A stretch of DNA of 64,000 nt from CAZKGE01 sp964541695 (GCA_964541695.1 CAZIRB010000002.1:1-64000), one strand, 5' to 3'; shown: positions 1 to 8,235, numbered from the stretch's first letter. The notes: generated by a model from the sequence alone, not told the origin. A program made the numbers and translations.

Positions 1-112
1 GCGGGCGTTCAGGTTTGGGTGCCCATGAAGGAATGGGTTTCCAAAGGGGGTTTCCTCCTTTGGTGGGGTGCAGGGGCAAAGCCCCTGCGGGGAAAAAGGT
101 ACGACACAGGGC
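1..112. repeat. GC-rich intergenic hairpin repeat, copy R1 (partial at window edge)
   Basis: Non-coding. It contains an 8-bp hairpin with a 3-base loop, GCAGGGGC-aaa-GCCCCTGC at 70-88, preceded by a CCAAAG/CTTTGG inverted pair near 41-62. The reverse complement around 35-47 reads CCCTTTGGAAACCC, a core shared with the copies near 13.3 kb and 21.9 kb. No gene fits here. Confidence 0.6.
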
Positions 113-123
113 CTCCCCTCAAC

Positions 124-156
124 AAAAAACGGGCGCGCCCAACGCGGGCGCGCCCG
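124..156 (-). terminator. Intrinsic terminator of the oxidoreductase operon
   Basis: An 11-bp perfect inverted repeat (C + GGGCGCGCCC, loop AACGC) is followed on the minus strand by six T (A run at 124-129). It lies 23 bases past the stop of the Gfo/Idh gene and closes that operon. Confidence 0.85.
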
Positions 157-178
157 TATGCTCCGGCGTTTGCCGCCG

Positions 179-1288
179 TTATGCGAGCTGGACGATGCCG
201 CCGTCCACGGCGGCGGATTGATAGCAGCGGTCGATGATCCGCTGCGCGAGCACGGCCTGCGCAATATCCGGCGTTTCGGGGAATTGCACGCAGCCCGCGG
301 CGAGGTTTAAATAGAAATTCATCAGCGAGGCGGTGTGCGCGTCGGTCAGCCAGCCGAGGCTCGACTTGGGGTAGATTTTGGTCAGGTGGACGGCAAAATC
401 GGAGACCGCGTCGACCTTGCCGTACTCCTCGCGGCCCGTCCGCTGCGTAAAGACCCGCAACCGGCCCGGCTCGGCGCATGAAAAATGCATGCTGCCCGCA
501 AGGCCGAACACCTCGATCGTGGACGACTGCTCCAGCACGGACGCGACGCGCGTGATCTCGACGGTGCCCGTCACGCCGCTCTGCATAATCAGCTGCGCAA
601 ACGCCCTGTCCTCCACGTCCACGTCGACGAGACAGCCGGTCTGCTCGTCCGGCCGCCGGCCGATAACCGTATCGACCCGGCACTGCACGGCCTCGACCTC
701 GCCGAGCAGGAACCGGACCGCGTCGGCCGAGTGCACGCCGATGTCCAGCAGCGGGCCGCCGCCGCTCGCGTCCTTCTTGAGCTTCCAGTTGCTCTTGCGG
801 TCCGGATTCAGATAGCCGGAATGCAGTACGCGGACCTGGAAGCCGATCACAGGTCCGATGTCGCCGCGCGCGATCCGGTCGCGCATGGCGACGATGCCCG
901 GCATGAACCGGTACATCAGCACGACCTGGTTCGGCGTGCCGCTCGTTTCGGCCAGCGCCTGCAGCGTCTCGGCCTCAGCCATATCCTTGCCCGCGGGCTT
1001 CTCGAGATACAGCGGCCTGCCGTGCCCGATCACCGCCTCCGCCTGCTGAAAATGCGCGGCGTTCGGGCTGCAGATGTCCACGACATCGCTGTCCGCGATC
1101 AGCTCCTCAAGGTCCCTGGCATATCCTTCCGAAAAGAAGGGCGCCGGCTCCGAGCTGTTCTGCCGCAGGATCCTGCCGATCTTCAGCTCGAAGGGCAGGT
1201 CCTTGCCGTTTAGCGCGATCGCCACGTTCGCCAGGCAGTGCGTCTTTGCAATGCTGCCGAGCCCCACGATACCCGTCTTGATCCTCAT
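179..1288 (-). CDS. Gfo/Idh/MocA-family NAD(P)-dependent sugar oxidoreductase
   Basis: 369 residues. The N-terminal Rossmann segment starts at residue 6 with GIVGLGSIAKTH, and the family motif EKPAGKDMAEAE sits near residue 95, where the Lys is the usual catalytic residue. The C-terminal half looks like the alpha/beta substrate domain. Family members oxidise or epimerise sugars, inositols or sugar-linked substrates with NAD(P); the substrate cannot be read here. The ATG has a GGGAGG site 9 bases upstream. It is the last gene of a minus-strand run with two HAD phosphatases and a YcxB-like protein, close to ManA and a SIS isomerase, so a role in phospho-sugar or cyclitol metabolism is likely but inferred. 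Confidence 0.85.
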   Translation of the reverse strand: MRIKTGIVGLGSIAKTHCLANVAIALNGKDLPFELKIGRILRQNSSEPAPFFSEGYARDLEELIADSDVVDICSPNAAHFQQAEAVIGHGRPLYLEKPAGKDMAEAETLQALAETSGTPNQVVLMYRFMPGIVAMRDRIARGDIGPVIGFQVRVLHSGYLNPDRKSNWKLKKDASGGGPLLDIGVHSADAVRFLLGEVEAVQCRVDTVIGRRPDEQTGCLVDVDVEDRAFAQLIMQSGVTGTVEITRVASVLEQSSTIEVFGLAGSMHFSCAEPGRLRVFTQRTGREEYGKVDAVSDFAVHLTKIYPKSSLGWLTDAHTASLMNFYLNLAAGCVQFPETPDIAQAVLAQRIIDRCYQSAAVDGGIVQLA

Positions 1289-1305
1289 ACCTTGCGCCTC
1301 CCCGC

Positions 1306-2163
1306 CTACGATGTCCTTTGCTCGTCCCGCAGCTCAAGCAGCCGCCGGATGGCGACGCCCACGCCGTCGTGATTGTTGTCCGGCACGGTGAAGTCCGCCC
1401 GGCGCTTGATCTCGTCCTCGGCGTTCTCCATCGCCACGCGGACGCGCCCCGGCGTAAACATGGGGATGTCGTTGTTGCTGTCGCCGATCACGAACGTCTC
1501 GTGGTCCCGCAATCCAAGGTGGTCCGTCAGCTTTCTCAGGCCGACCCCTTTGTTGCAGCCTCTAGCCGTAATCTCCAGATACGTTTCCCCGACGCAGCTG
1601 ATCTCGACGTACGGGATCTGCCGGATCAGGCTTACGCAGCGCTCCATCGTCTCTGCGTCAAAAAAATCCATATTGAATTTTTCGACGCGGTATTCGTTTT
1701 CGCGGATCTCCGTAAGGATATCGAACGCCACCTCGTTGTTTAGCAGATAGTTCCGGCTAAAATAGGGGTTGTTGTATTTCTCGATGACGCGGCGCTTGTT
1801 CTCGTGGGTCGTACAAAGATACCCGTTCAGAATCGCCGCGGTCGCAACGTCGTTTTCCTCGCTGAGCTTTAGGATGCTCTCGATCCCCTCGCGGCAGATG
1901 AGCGTCTGGGAGATATACCGCTCGTCGAGGAGGTCGTAGATCGCCGCGCCGTTGGAGACGACGCAGTAGCGCAGCCCTTCGGTCTGTTTCAACTCGTCCG
2001 GGACCCTCCCGATCGGCCGTCCCGTCACGGGAACGAAGTGATACCCCGCGCGGATCGCGCTTTTGACGGCGTCCATGCAGATCAAACTGATTTCCTTTCG
2101 GTCGTTGAGCAGCGTGCCGTCCATATCGCAGCCGATGAGCCGGACGCTAGACAATTGTTTCAA
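1306..2163 (-). CDS. Cof-type HAD-superfamily hydrolase
   Basis: 285 residues. HAD motif I (GCDMDGTLLNDRK) is at residues 11-23 and the C-terminal acidic motif GDSNNDIPMF near residue 241, with the large C2-type cap typical of the Cof/YbjI group between them. These enzymes dephosphorylate sugar phosphates, flavin precursors or related metabolites. The start is uncertain: the open frame begins with TTG at 2163 and a second TTG lies at 2154, neither with a clear Shine-Dalgarno site. It sits 17 bases upstream of the Gfo/Idh gene and 73 bases downstream of another HAD gene. Confidence 0.85.
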   Translation of the reverse strand: MKQLSSVRLIGCDMDGTLLNDRKEISLICMDAVKSAIRAGYHFVPVTGRPIGRVPDELKQTEGLRYCVVSNGAAIYDLLDERYISQTLICREGIESILKLSEENDVATAAILNGYLCTTHENKRRVIEKYNNPYFSRNYLLNNEVAFDILTEIRENEYRVEKFNMDFFDAETMERCVSLIRQIPYVEISCVGETYLEITARGCNKGVGLRKLTDHLGLRDHETFVIGDSNNDIPMFTPGRVRVAMENAEDEIKRRADFTVPDNNHDGVGVAIRRLLELRDEQRTS

Positions 2164-2236
2164 CTTGATTTACCCGATATAGTCCTTTCTGTCTTCGCTT
2201 GGCCGCCCGAAACCCGCGCGGCCGCAAACATACGCT

Positions 2237-2896
2237 TTACACGATGCCGCTGTGCAGCACCTCGGTCAGGTCGGATGCGACCGCGTACGCAAGCTTTGTC
2301 AGTTCCGGGTCCGGCCGGATCATGTCCGGCACCAGCACGCAGCGGATGCCCGCCGCGCTTGCCGCGCGCAGGCCGTTGGCGGAGTCCTCGAATATGACGG
2401 CCTCGTCCGGCGCAACGCCAAGCTTTTCGCAGGCCAGCAGGAAGATCGCCGGGTCCGGCTTCCCCCGCTCCACCTCGTCGCCGCAGACAATCATATCGAA
2501 CCGGTCGAGCAGCCCGTTGCGGGTTAATAGCCGTATCGCGCGCGCGCGCCGCGTCGAGGTCGCCACCGCCAGCTTCAGGCCCTTTTCACGCAGGTATTGC
2601 AACAGCTCGACGACGCCCGGCTTTAACAGGCCCTCCTCCGTCTCGATGCGCCCGTCGTATGTTTCGTGCACGCGCGCCTGGTATGCGTCGAGGCCGCTCG
2701 CGTCCTCCAAAAACTCCAGATACGCTCGCGTCGTGTCCGCCTCGTTCAGCCCCACCGTTTTCAATATGTGCTCCTCGGTGATCGGGAACCGCATCTGCTC
2801 GGCCACCTCCACGGCGATGCGCACAATCAGCCGCTCCGTGTCCAGCATCAGGCCGTCCATGTCAAAAATAGCCGCTTTGAATCGCTGTGTACGCAT
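2237..2896 (-). CDS. HAD-IA hydrolase, beta-phosphoglucomutase-like
   Basis: 219 residues with motif I DMDGLMLDTE at 12-21, motif II Thr in VATSTRRA, and motif III/IV in GKPDPAIF and IFEDSANGLRAA. This pattern is that of the HAD subfamily IA group containing beta-phosphoglucomutase and sugar phosphatases. The residue after the second motif I Asp is not enough to separate mutase from phosphatase. The Shine-Dalgarno AGGAGG lies in the end of the YcxB-like gene, only 9 bases upstream, so the two are cotranscribed. Confidence 0.85.
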   Translation of the reverse strand: MRTQRFKAAIFDMDGLMLDTERLIVRIAVEVAEQMRFPITEEHILKTVGLNEADTTRAYLEFLEDASGLDAYQARVHETYDGRIETEEGLLKPGVVELLQYLREKGLKLAVATSTRRARAIRLLTRNGLLDRFDMIVCGDEVERGKPDPAIFLLACEKLGVAPDEAVIFEDSANGLRAASAAGIRCVLVPDMIRPDPELTKLAYAVASDLTEVLHSGIV

Positions 2897-2905
2897 TCGC
2901 CCGCC

Positions 2906-3460
2906 CTATTCCTCCTCAGACTTTTTCTGCGGCGTCAGCAGGGCGATCAGCTCGTCGCGCTGCCCGTCGTCGGCAAAATACCGGTCTGGGATGGCTAGCG
3001 CCGCACCGCTCTTGAGCGTGATGCACAGATGCTGATCGTGCGGGAACACGTCCGCGACGTCGCCGACCGGATAGCTGCGGCTGCGCTCCTCCGTGCCCAT
3101 GGTCAGCGCGCCGTTTTCCACGCGCAGCAGCAGCTCGCGATTAAAGCTCTCCTTTGCGGCGGACATGAGGCGTATCATCTTCGCGCGGCCGCGCTTGCGG
3201 CTGTACGCCCGAAAATATGTGACGCTCAGCACCGTCAATGCGGCGCAGATCCCAAGCAGCACGTCGAGGAAAACGTTTGTCCGGCCCGACTCGCGCAGAA
3301 ACAGCACCTGGTTGAGCAAAGCCATCGAGCCGACCAGCAGCACAAAGAACAGAATCCAGCTCTTGCGCGCGATCGAACGCTTGTACCGCTCCGTACTGCA
3401 GACGGCGTCCGCCAGGCACTGCACGCTGCCCTCAACCGTATTTTTATAGCGGATTTCCAT
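2906..3460 (-). CDS. YcxB-like small membrane protein
   Basis: 184 residues. Two hydrophobic segments (SWILFFVLLVGSMALLNQ near 33-50 and VFLDVLLGICAALTVLSVTY near 63-82) are followed by a soluble domain with the pattern of YcxB-like/PH-like proteins (GALTMGTEERSRSYPVGDV). Function unknown. I chose the ATG at 3460 because AGAGGTGG lies 7 bases before it; an in-frame ATG two codons earlier is too close to that site. It is first in the minus-strand run 3460-179. A weak minus-strand -10 (TAAAAT, 3494-3499) lies upstream. Confidence 0.65.
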   Translation of the reverse strand: MEIRYKNTVEGSVQCLADAVCSTERYKRSIARKSWILFFVLLVGSMALLNQVLFLRESGRTNVFLDVLLGICAALTVLSVTYFRAYSRKRGRAKMIRLMSAAKESFNRELLLRVENGALTMGTEERSRSYPVGDVADVFPHDQHLCITLKSGAALAIPDRYFADDGQRDELIALLTPQKKSEEE

Positions 3461-3545
3461 GATCATTCCACCTCTTTCGACAAATACGCTCAAATTTTAC
3501 CGCCCGCCGGAGCAGTGCCGAAACCCGTTTACGCCCGCCGCGGGA

Positions 3546-3574
3546 TTGCAAGTTTCTCTTGTTTGGCTTATAAT
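3546..3574 (+). promoter_or_regulatory. Sigma-A promoter for the cupin gene
   Basis: TTGCAA (3546-3551), 17-base spacer, TATAAT (3569-3574) on the plus strand. It lies 29 bases before the ATG of the cupin gene and in the divergent gap with the YcxB-like gene. Confidence 0.8.
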
Positions 3575-3602
3575 GTTCAAAACCCGTGAAAGGTGCATAT
3601 CT

Positions 3603-3971
3603 ATGAACATTACGCCGGGAACAATCGTACAAAAGCCCTGGGGCTACGAAAAATGGATCGCGTGCAACGAATGCTACGTCGTCCGCGAGCTTCTGATCCG
3701 GAAGGGCTGCGCCGTCAGCCTGCAGTACCACGAGCGCAAGATCGAGACGCTCTACATCCTTGAGGGCAGCGCCTTGTACACGCTGCAGCTGCCCAACGAG
3801 GAGAGGACGGAGCGGGTCATCGGGCCCGGCGAGATATTGAACCAGTTCCCGTACCAGATTCACCGCCAGCGCGCGCTGGAGGATTTCCGCTTCATCGAGG
3901 TTTCGACGCCCGAGCTCGAGGACATCGTCCGCCTCGAGGACGACTACGGCCGCGGCAGCCACACGCTCTAA
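3603..3971 (+). CDS. Cupin-domain protein, mannose-6-phosphate isomerase type II-like
   Basis: 122 residues forming a single cupin barrel. KPWGYEKWIACNECYVVREL at 10-29 and SLQYHERKIETLYILEGSA resemble the C-terminal isomerase part of bifunctional mannose-1-P guanylyltransferase/mannose-6-P isomerase enzymes, including the QYHERK-type metal-site region. The guanylyltransferase part is absent. The ATG at 3603 has AAAGGTG 8 bases upstream and sits behind a consensus promoter. It is one of only two plus-strand genes and converges on the SIS gene with 6 bases between stops. A role in mannose- or related sugar-phosphate isomerisation is likely; exact substrate unknown. Confidence 0.75.
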   Translation: MNITPGTIVQKPWGYEKWIACNECYVVRELLIRKGCAVSLQYHERKIETLYILEGSALYTLQLPNEERTERVIGPGEILNQFPYQIHRQRALEDFRFIEVSTPELEDIVRLEDDYGRGSHTL

Positions 3972-3977
3972 GCGCGG

Positions 3978-5009
3978 CTAGGCGGGCAGCTTCGTTTTCA
4001 CGTACTGCCCGATGTTCTTGTAGCGCGTCTCCTTGTGGTCGATGCCAAACTTGCGGGCAAGCGCGTCGGAGACAAGCTGCAAAAACGCGAGTCCGACAAA
4101 CACGCTGTACGGCGAGTCCGACGCGGAAGATCGGATATCGCCCGCGCGGTTGCCGACGATGCAGATCCGGTCCGTGATGCCGTTTTCGATCAAAAAGTTT
4201 TTCACGCCCTCCGCGTAGGACTGCGTATATTGGTCCAGCGCGAGGATGACGAACACGTCGCTGCCGTCCGCGGCCATCTCGAAGCCGTGCAGGTACTCCT
4301 CGATCTCCTGGTACGCCGCCTTGATATACGCGCACTCCGTCACCTTCATGGCAAACTCCCTTGCCACGGCGTAGTGGTTGCCGGTGGCCAGGATATTCAG
4401 CACGCTGCGCGGATCGATGAGGTCGAGCAGCCGGTCCAGCTGCACCTCGAGCTCCTCGGTGTACTCGGTCAGCTTGCCGACGACGCTTTTTAGCTGGCTA
4501 AGCTCGCTTGTAAACCGCGCGCCGCCGATCAGGCCGTTGTCCCTGGCGTAATGCAGCGCGAGCAGGAGCAGGCTCAGCACCGTAGCGCTGACGCCCTTCG
4601 ATTTGGCGTTCCAGTCCTCCTCGCCGCAGCCGATGTTGATGTGGCGGTCGGCTTCCGCCGCGATGATCCCCTCGTCGTTGGACGTCAGGCCCAGCGTGAC
4701 GCATTTGCCCTTGGCGTACCGAAGCGCCTCGACCACGAGTGCGGAATTGCCCACCTGCGAGATCAGCACGACCAGATCGTCGCTCTTTAACTCCGTCTGC
4801 GTCGCTATGAACTCCACCGGGTGCAGTACGGCCGCCGTGAGGCCGAGGTTTAGGATAAACGGTTCGGCAATTTTCCCGCAGTTGAACGACGAGCCGCAGC
4901 CCACGATGAACAGCCGGTTAAAGCGCGCGGGAATGGGGCCGGAGAAATGCTTCAGCGCGTTTGTGAGGACCGTTTCTTCCTCATAAATATAGTCATACAT
5001 ACTGGCCAT
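3978..5009 (-). CDS. SIS-domain sugar-phosphate isomerase/deglycase
   Basis: 343 residues with two SIS domains. The first starts near residue 30 (FIVGCGSSFNCGKIAEPFI) and contains DLVVLISQVGNSALVVEAL; the second covers the C-terminal half (NILATGNHYAVAREFAMKVT). This is the layout of the GlmS isomerase domain, FrlB fructosamine-6-P deglycase and AgaS-type proteins, without the glutaminase domain of GlmS. It probably acts on an amino- or glycated sugar phosphate. The ATG follows AAAGGGAGCGG. A near-consensus promoter lies at 5053-5081. The neighbours are a cupin isomerase and ManA. Confidence 0.8.
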   Translation of the reverse strand: MASMYDYIYEEETVLTNALKHFSGPIPARFNRLFIVGCGSSFNCGKIAEPFILNLGLTAAVLHPVEFIATQTELKSDDLVVLISQVGNSALVVEALRYAKGKCVTLGLTSNDEGIIAAEADRHINIGCGEEDWNAKSKGVSATVLSLLLLALHYARDNGLIGGARFTSELSQLKSVVGKLTEYTEELEVQLDRLLDLIDPRSVLNILATGNHYAVAREFAMKVTECAYIKAAYQEIEEYLHGFEMAADGSDVFVILALDQYTQSYAEGVKNFLIENGITDRICIVGNRAGDIRSSASDSPYSVFVGLAFLQLVSDALARKFGIDHKETRYKNIGQYVKTKLPA

Positions 5010-5052
5010 CGGTCCGCTCCCTTTCCTGTCGAATCACAGAATAACAACTAGT

Positions 5053-5081
5053 ATCATACCAAGAAAACAGGGGCCGTGCAA
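5053..5081 (-). promoter_or_regulatory. Sigma-A promoter for the SIS gene
   Basis: Minus-strand TTGCAC (5076-5081), 17-base spacer, TATGAT (5053-5058), 44 bases before the ATG of the SIS-domain gene. Confidence 0.75.
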
Positions 5082-5136
5082 CCGTTTCGGTTTACTGGAA
5101 ATCGATTTTCGTATAAAACTGTTTGTTATTTATTAT

Positions 5137-5158
5137 ATTGGTTCATTTCCGAACCAAT
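5137..5158. other. AT-rich palindrome upstream of the SIS promoter
   Basis: ATTGGTTC (5137-5144), 6-base spacer, GAACCAAT (5151-5158). It is a perfect 8-bp inverted repeat 56 bases upstream of the SIS -35 box, placed where an activator operator could sit. It is followed by T-rich sequence on the plus strand, so it could also be a weak terminator. No gene lies at 5010-5389; that gap also holds the SIS promoter, a GC-rich hairpin at 5210-5235 and the terminator at 5331-5359. Confidence 0.4.
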
Positions 5159-5209
5159 TTGTTCTTTAATTGGACGAGTTGATAGCATGCATGGCTGGTC
5201 TGCGCAAAC

Positions 5210-5235
5210 GGTGCGCCGGCCGGGCCCGGCGCACC
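5210..5235. other. GC-rich hairpin in intergenic region
   Basis: GGTGCGCCGG (5210-5219), loop CCGGGC, CCGGCGCACC (5226-5235): a perfect 10-bp stem without a T tract on either side. It is non-coding and of unknown role. Confidence 0.4.
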
Positions 5236-5330
5236 GGGCGGCCGCGTCCGCGCGCAAGGGACGGAATCCCCCGCCATCCGCTTTCCGATATCGTCGAAGC
5301 CGTATCCGTGCAGGCGGGTGACGCAGTTGA

Positions 5331-5359
5331 ACAGCGCTTCTGTACGGAAGCGCTGTTTT
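5331..5359. terminator. Intrinsic terminator after manA (possibly bidirectional)
   Basis: ACAGCGCTTC (5331-5340), 6-base loop, GAAGCGCTGT (5347-5356). It is 31 bases past the manA stop. The T tract is better on the plus strand (TTTT) than the minus strand, so it may also end a plus-strand transcript from 5160-5330, where I see no convincing gene. Confidence 0.6.
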
Positions 5360-5389
5360 CATTCGCGCCAACGCGCCGGCAGCCGCGCG

Positions 5390-6364
5390 TCAGTCGATCA
5401 GCAGCGCGTCCCCGCCGCCGCCGAGCGTGAACGCGCCCAAGCCCGCGGGCAAAAACACGGTCCAGCCCTTCCGCAGCAGCACCACCCCGCCGCACCAGGT
5501 CAGCTCCATCTTGTCGCCCAGGCAGAGCACGCATAAAAAACTGTCGCCGCCGGCATTTCCCGCATAAACGCCGCCGTGCAAACGCAGCCGCCGGACGCGG
5601 AACAGCTCGTTTGAAAACAGCCGTTCGAGCGTCCGCGCGTCGCGACTCTCGAGAATTACGCTTTCGCATTTTTCAGAAACGGGCTCCAATCGCGCGACCG
5701 CCAGCGCCTGTTCGACGTGCAGCGCGCGCGGCAGGCCGTCGGCGCTGACGCGGCCGTAATCCCAGATGCGGTACGTCAGGTTGGAGTTCTGCTGGACCTC
5801 CGCGAGCAGGATGCCGCCGCCTATGGCATGGATCGTGCCGGGCGCGACGTAGAGAACATCCCAGGGCTTGACCGGAACGCGGGCGAGCGCCTCGCCGAGC
5901 GTGCCGTCCGCGATCCTGCGCGCAAACTCCTCCGGCGGCAGCGCGCGGTTCACGCCGTAGACCAGCTCGGCGCCCTCGTCGCACTCGAGCACGACCCAAA
6001 GCTCGGCCTTGCCGTGTCCGCCCTCGACGCGGTTGGCGTACTCCTCGTCCGGGTGCACCTGGATCGAGAGCGGCTCCGCCGCGTCGATCAGCTTGACCAG
6101 TATGGGGAGCTCGCGCGTTCCGGCATATCGGCTGCCGAGTATGCTGTCCGGGCATAGCTCGATGTAGGCGGACAGCGTCTCCCCGGCAAACATGCCGTTG
6201 CCGATGACGCTCGGCCCGTCCGGATGGCACGACAGCTCCCAGCTCTCCGCCAGCGGGCCGTTGCCGTCCGGCGCTTTTCCATAGCGGCGGCGCAACCGTT
6301 CGCCGCCCCACAGATAGTTTTTTGTGGCGGGCAGCATCAGCATCGGATATTTCAGCACGTCCAT
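5390..6364 (-). CDS. manA: Mannose-6-phosphate isomerase, class I
   Basis: 324 residues, the usual length for Firmicutes class I enzymes. It interconverts mannose-6-P and fructose-6-P. Zinc-site and family motifs are visible: LPILVKLIDA then LSIQVHPDEEYA, GKAELWVVLE, and VAPGTIHAIGGGILLAEVQQ followed by NSNLTYRIWDYGR. The ATG is preceded by GGAGGAAGCC. It follows the UPF0210 gene by 35 bases, so it may be transcribed with the UPF0237/UPF0210 pair. Confidence 0.92.
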   Translation of the reverse strand: MDVLKYPMLMLPATKNYLWGGERLRRRYGKAPDGNGPLAESWELSCHPDGPSVIGNGMFAGETLSAYIELCPDSILGSRYAGTRELPILVKLIDAAEPLSIQVHPDEEYANRVEGGHGKAELWVVLECDEGAELVYGVNRALPPEEFARRIADGTLGEALARVPVKPWDVLYVAPGTIHAIGGGILLAEVQQNSNLTYRIWDYGRVSADGLPRALHVEQALAVARLEPVSEKCESVILESRDARTLERLFSNELFRVRRLRLHGGVYAGNAGGDSFLCVLCLGDKMELTWCGGVVLLRKGWTVFLPAGLGAFTLGGGGDALLID

Positions 6365-6399
6365 GGCTTCCTCCGTTTATGGGTAACCCCAAGAGGGGC

Positions 6400-7758
6400 T
6401 CAGTTCTTCAGGCTGTTGAGCGGCGCGGGGATACGCCCGCCGCGGCGGATGAACGCCGCGCTCGATTCGGTATGCACCGGCATGACCGGCGCGCTGCCGA
6501 GCAGGCCGCCAAGCTCGACCATGTCCCCAACCGTTTTACCCGGCGCGGGGATGATGCGCACGGCGGTGGTCTTGTTGTTGATCATGCCGATGGCGGCCTC
6601 GTCGGCAATGATGGCCGCGATCGTCTCCGCGGGCGTGTCCCCCGGGACTGCGATCATGTCGAGGCCCACGGAGCATACGCAGGTCATGGCCTCCAATTTA
6701 TCGACCGTCAGTGTGCCCGCGCGCACAGCCTCGATCATGCCCTCGTCCTCGGACACCGGAATGAACGCGCCGGACAGGCCGCCCACCTGCGAGGACGCCA
6801 TCACGCCGCCCTTCTTGACGGCGTCGTTGAGCAGCGCGAGCGCGGCCGTCGTACCGTGCGTGCCGCAGCGCGCAAGGCCCATCTCCTCAAGGATGCGCGC
6901 GACCGAGTCGCCCTGCGCAGGCGTGGGCGCGAGGCTGAGGTCCACGATGCCGAACGGCACGTTCAGCCGCGCTGAGGCCTCGCGCGCAATCAACTGGCCC
7001 ATGCGCGTGACCTTGAACGCAGTCTTCTTGACGGTTTCGGCCACCACGTCGACGGGCTCTCCGCGCACCTCGCGCAGCGCGTGGCACACGACGCCGGGGC
7101 CGGACACGCCGACGTTGATCACGCACTCCGCCTCCCCTACGCCGTGGAACGCGCCAGCCATGAAGGGATTGTCCTCGACGGCGTTGGCGAACACGACGAG
7201 CTTTGCGCAGCCAAGCCCGTCCTGCGCCGCGGTGCGCTGCGCGGTCTCCTTTATGATCTCGCCCATCAGGCGCACGGCGTCCATGTTGATGCCCGCGCGC
7301 GTGGACGCGACGTTGACCGACGCGCAGACGAGCCGCGTACCGGCGAGCGCCTCGGGAATCGACGCGATCAGCCTGCGGTCGCCCGTTGTAAAGCCTTTCT
7401 GCACGAGCGCCGAGAACCCGCCGATGAAGTCGACGCCGCATTCGCGCGCGGCGCGGTCCATCGCCTGGGCAAACGGCACGTAACTTTCCGCATCGCTCGC
7501 CTCGGCGACAAGTGCCATGGGCGTGACGGATATGCGCTTGTTCACGATAGGGATCCCCATCTCGCGCTCAATCTCGCGGCCCACGGGCACGAGACGCTCC
7601 GCGCAGCGCGCGATCTTGTCGTATATTTTTTGCGCGGCCGTACGCGCGTCGCCGTGCGCGCAGTCGCGCAGCGAAACGCCCATCGTGATCGTGCGGATGT
7701 CGAGGTGCTCGCTGTCGATCATGTGCTGTGTTTCAAATATCTCCCGCTGATTGAGCAT
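6400..7758 (-). CDS. UPF0210 (DUF711/PFL-family) protein
   Basis: 452 residues, matching the usual length of the UPF0210 family. Recognisable segments are IRTITMGVSLRDCAHGD near 22, VNKRISVTPMALVAE near 71, a glycine-rich VGVSGPGVVCHALREV near 216, and MASSQVGGLSGAFIPVSED in the C-terminal half. The fold is related to the pyruvate formate-lyase/glycyl-radical class, but no glycyl-radical loop or radical cysteine pair is evident, and the biochemical role is unknown. It starts 9 bases after the ACT-domain gene; the same pair is adjacent in streptococci and many Clostridia, so the ACT protein probably regulates or binds it. Confidence 0.85.
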   Translation of the reverse strand: MLNQREIFETQHMIDSEHLDIRTITMGVSLRDCAHGDARTAAQKIYDKIARCAERLVPVGREIEREMGIPIVNKRISVTPMALVAEASDAESYVPFAQAMDRAARECGVDFIGGFSALVQKGFTTGDRRLIASIPEALAGTRLVCASVNVASTRAGINMDAVRLMGEIIKETAQRTAAQDGLGCAKLVVFANAVEDNPFMAGAFHGVGEAECVINVGVSGPGVVCHALREVRGEPVDVVAETVKKTAFKVTRMGQLIAREASARLNVPFGIVDLSLAPTPAQGDSVARILEEMGLARCGTHGTTAALALLNDAVKKGGVMASSQVGGLSGAFIPVSEDEGMIEAVRAGTLTVDKLEAMTCVCSVGLDMIAVPGDTPAETIAAIIADEAAIGMINNKTTAVRIIPAPGKTVGDMVELGGLLGSAPVMPVHTESSAAFIRRGGRIPAPLNSLKN

Positions 7759-7767
7759 GTCGCCCCC

Positions 7768-8037
7768 CTAGATGCGGTGCATGGCGTTGAAGATGTCCTC
7801 GCGCTGGATGCGGACGTTCACGCCGAGCCGTGCGCCCTCGCCGTCGAGCGCCGCCGCGATCTCGGCAAACGGCACGGCCGCCGTGCCGATGTCCACGAGC
7901 ATGATCATCGTGAACATACCGCCGAGTATCGTCTGCGTGATGTCCAGGACGTTGACGTTGACGCCGGCGAGCGCCACGCAGATGCCCGCGATGATACCCA
8001 CGCGGTCGTGGCCGATGACGGTGACGATTGCATGCAT
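7768..8037 (-). CDS. UPF0237 ACT-domain protein
   Basis: 89 residues, a single ACT domain. The opening MHAIVTVIGHDRVGIIAGIC is the family start, and GGMFTMIMLVDI is also characteristic. I chose the ATG at 8037 over one seven codons earlier because it matches the family length and has GGAG 10 bases upstream. ACT domains bind amino acids or small ligands. It is first in the operon with UPF0210 and probably manA. Confidence 0.85.
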   Translation of the reverse strand: MHAIVTVIGHDRVGIIAGICVALAGVNVNVLDITQTILGGMFTMIMLVDIGTAAVPFAEIAAALDGEGARLGVNVRIQREDIFNAMHRI

Positions 8038-8073
8038 GTTTACGCCGCTCCATTCCACAGGTTCATGCGGATG

Positions 8074-8103
8074 AGTGTATCACACCCCTTGTGCAAAAAT
8101 CAA
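8074..8103 (-). promoter_or_regulatory. Candidate promoter for the UPF0237 operon
   Basis: Minus-strand TTGATT (8098-8103), 18-base spacer, TACACT (8074-8079), about 37 bases before the ATG. It is a moderate match only. Confidence 0.45.
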
Positions 8104-8235
8104 CCGCCGCGGGGCGGCAAACGTCGAAATCCGGCGAATGCAGCGGGGTTGCCGCGGGGATCCTCCTTTTCGTGCCGCAACCGGTATAAGCGCCTGCAGA
8201 CGGTCCGGCGCGGCCTGCCTGCCGGTTTTTCGCGC

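Noticed and set aside
5170..5430. Plus-strand frame of 86 codons in the SIS-manA gap
   Set aside because: Arg-rich text, no start signal, runs through a hairpin, a terminator and into manA antisense.
6400..7758. UPF0210 protein as an active glycyl-radical enzyme
   Set aside because: Neither a C-terminal RVxGY-like glycyl loop nor an adjacent activating radical-SAM gene is visible.
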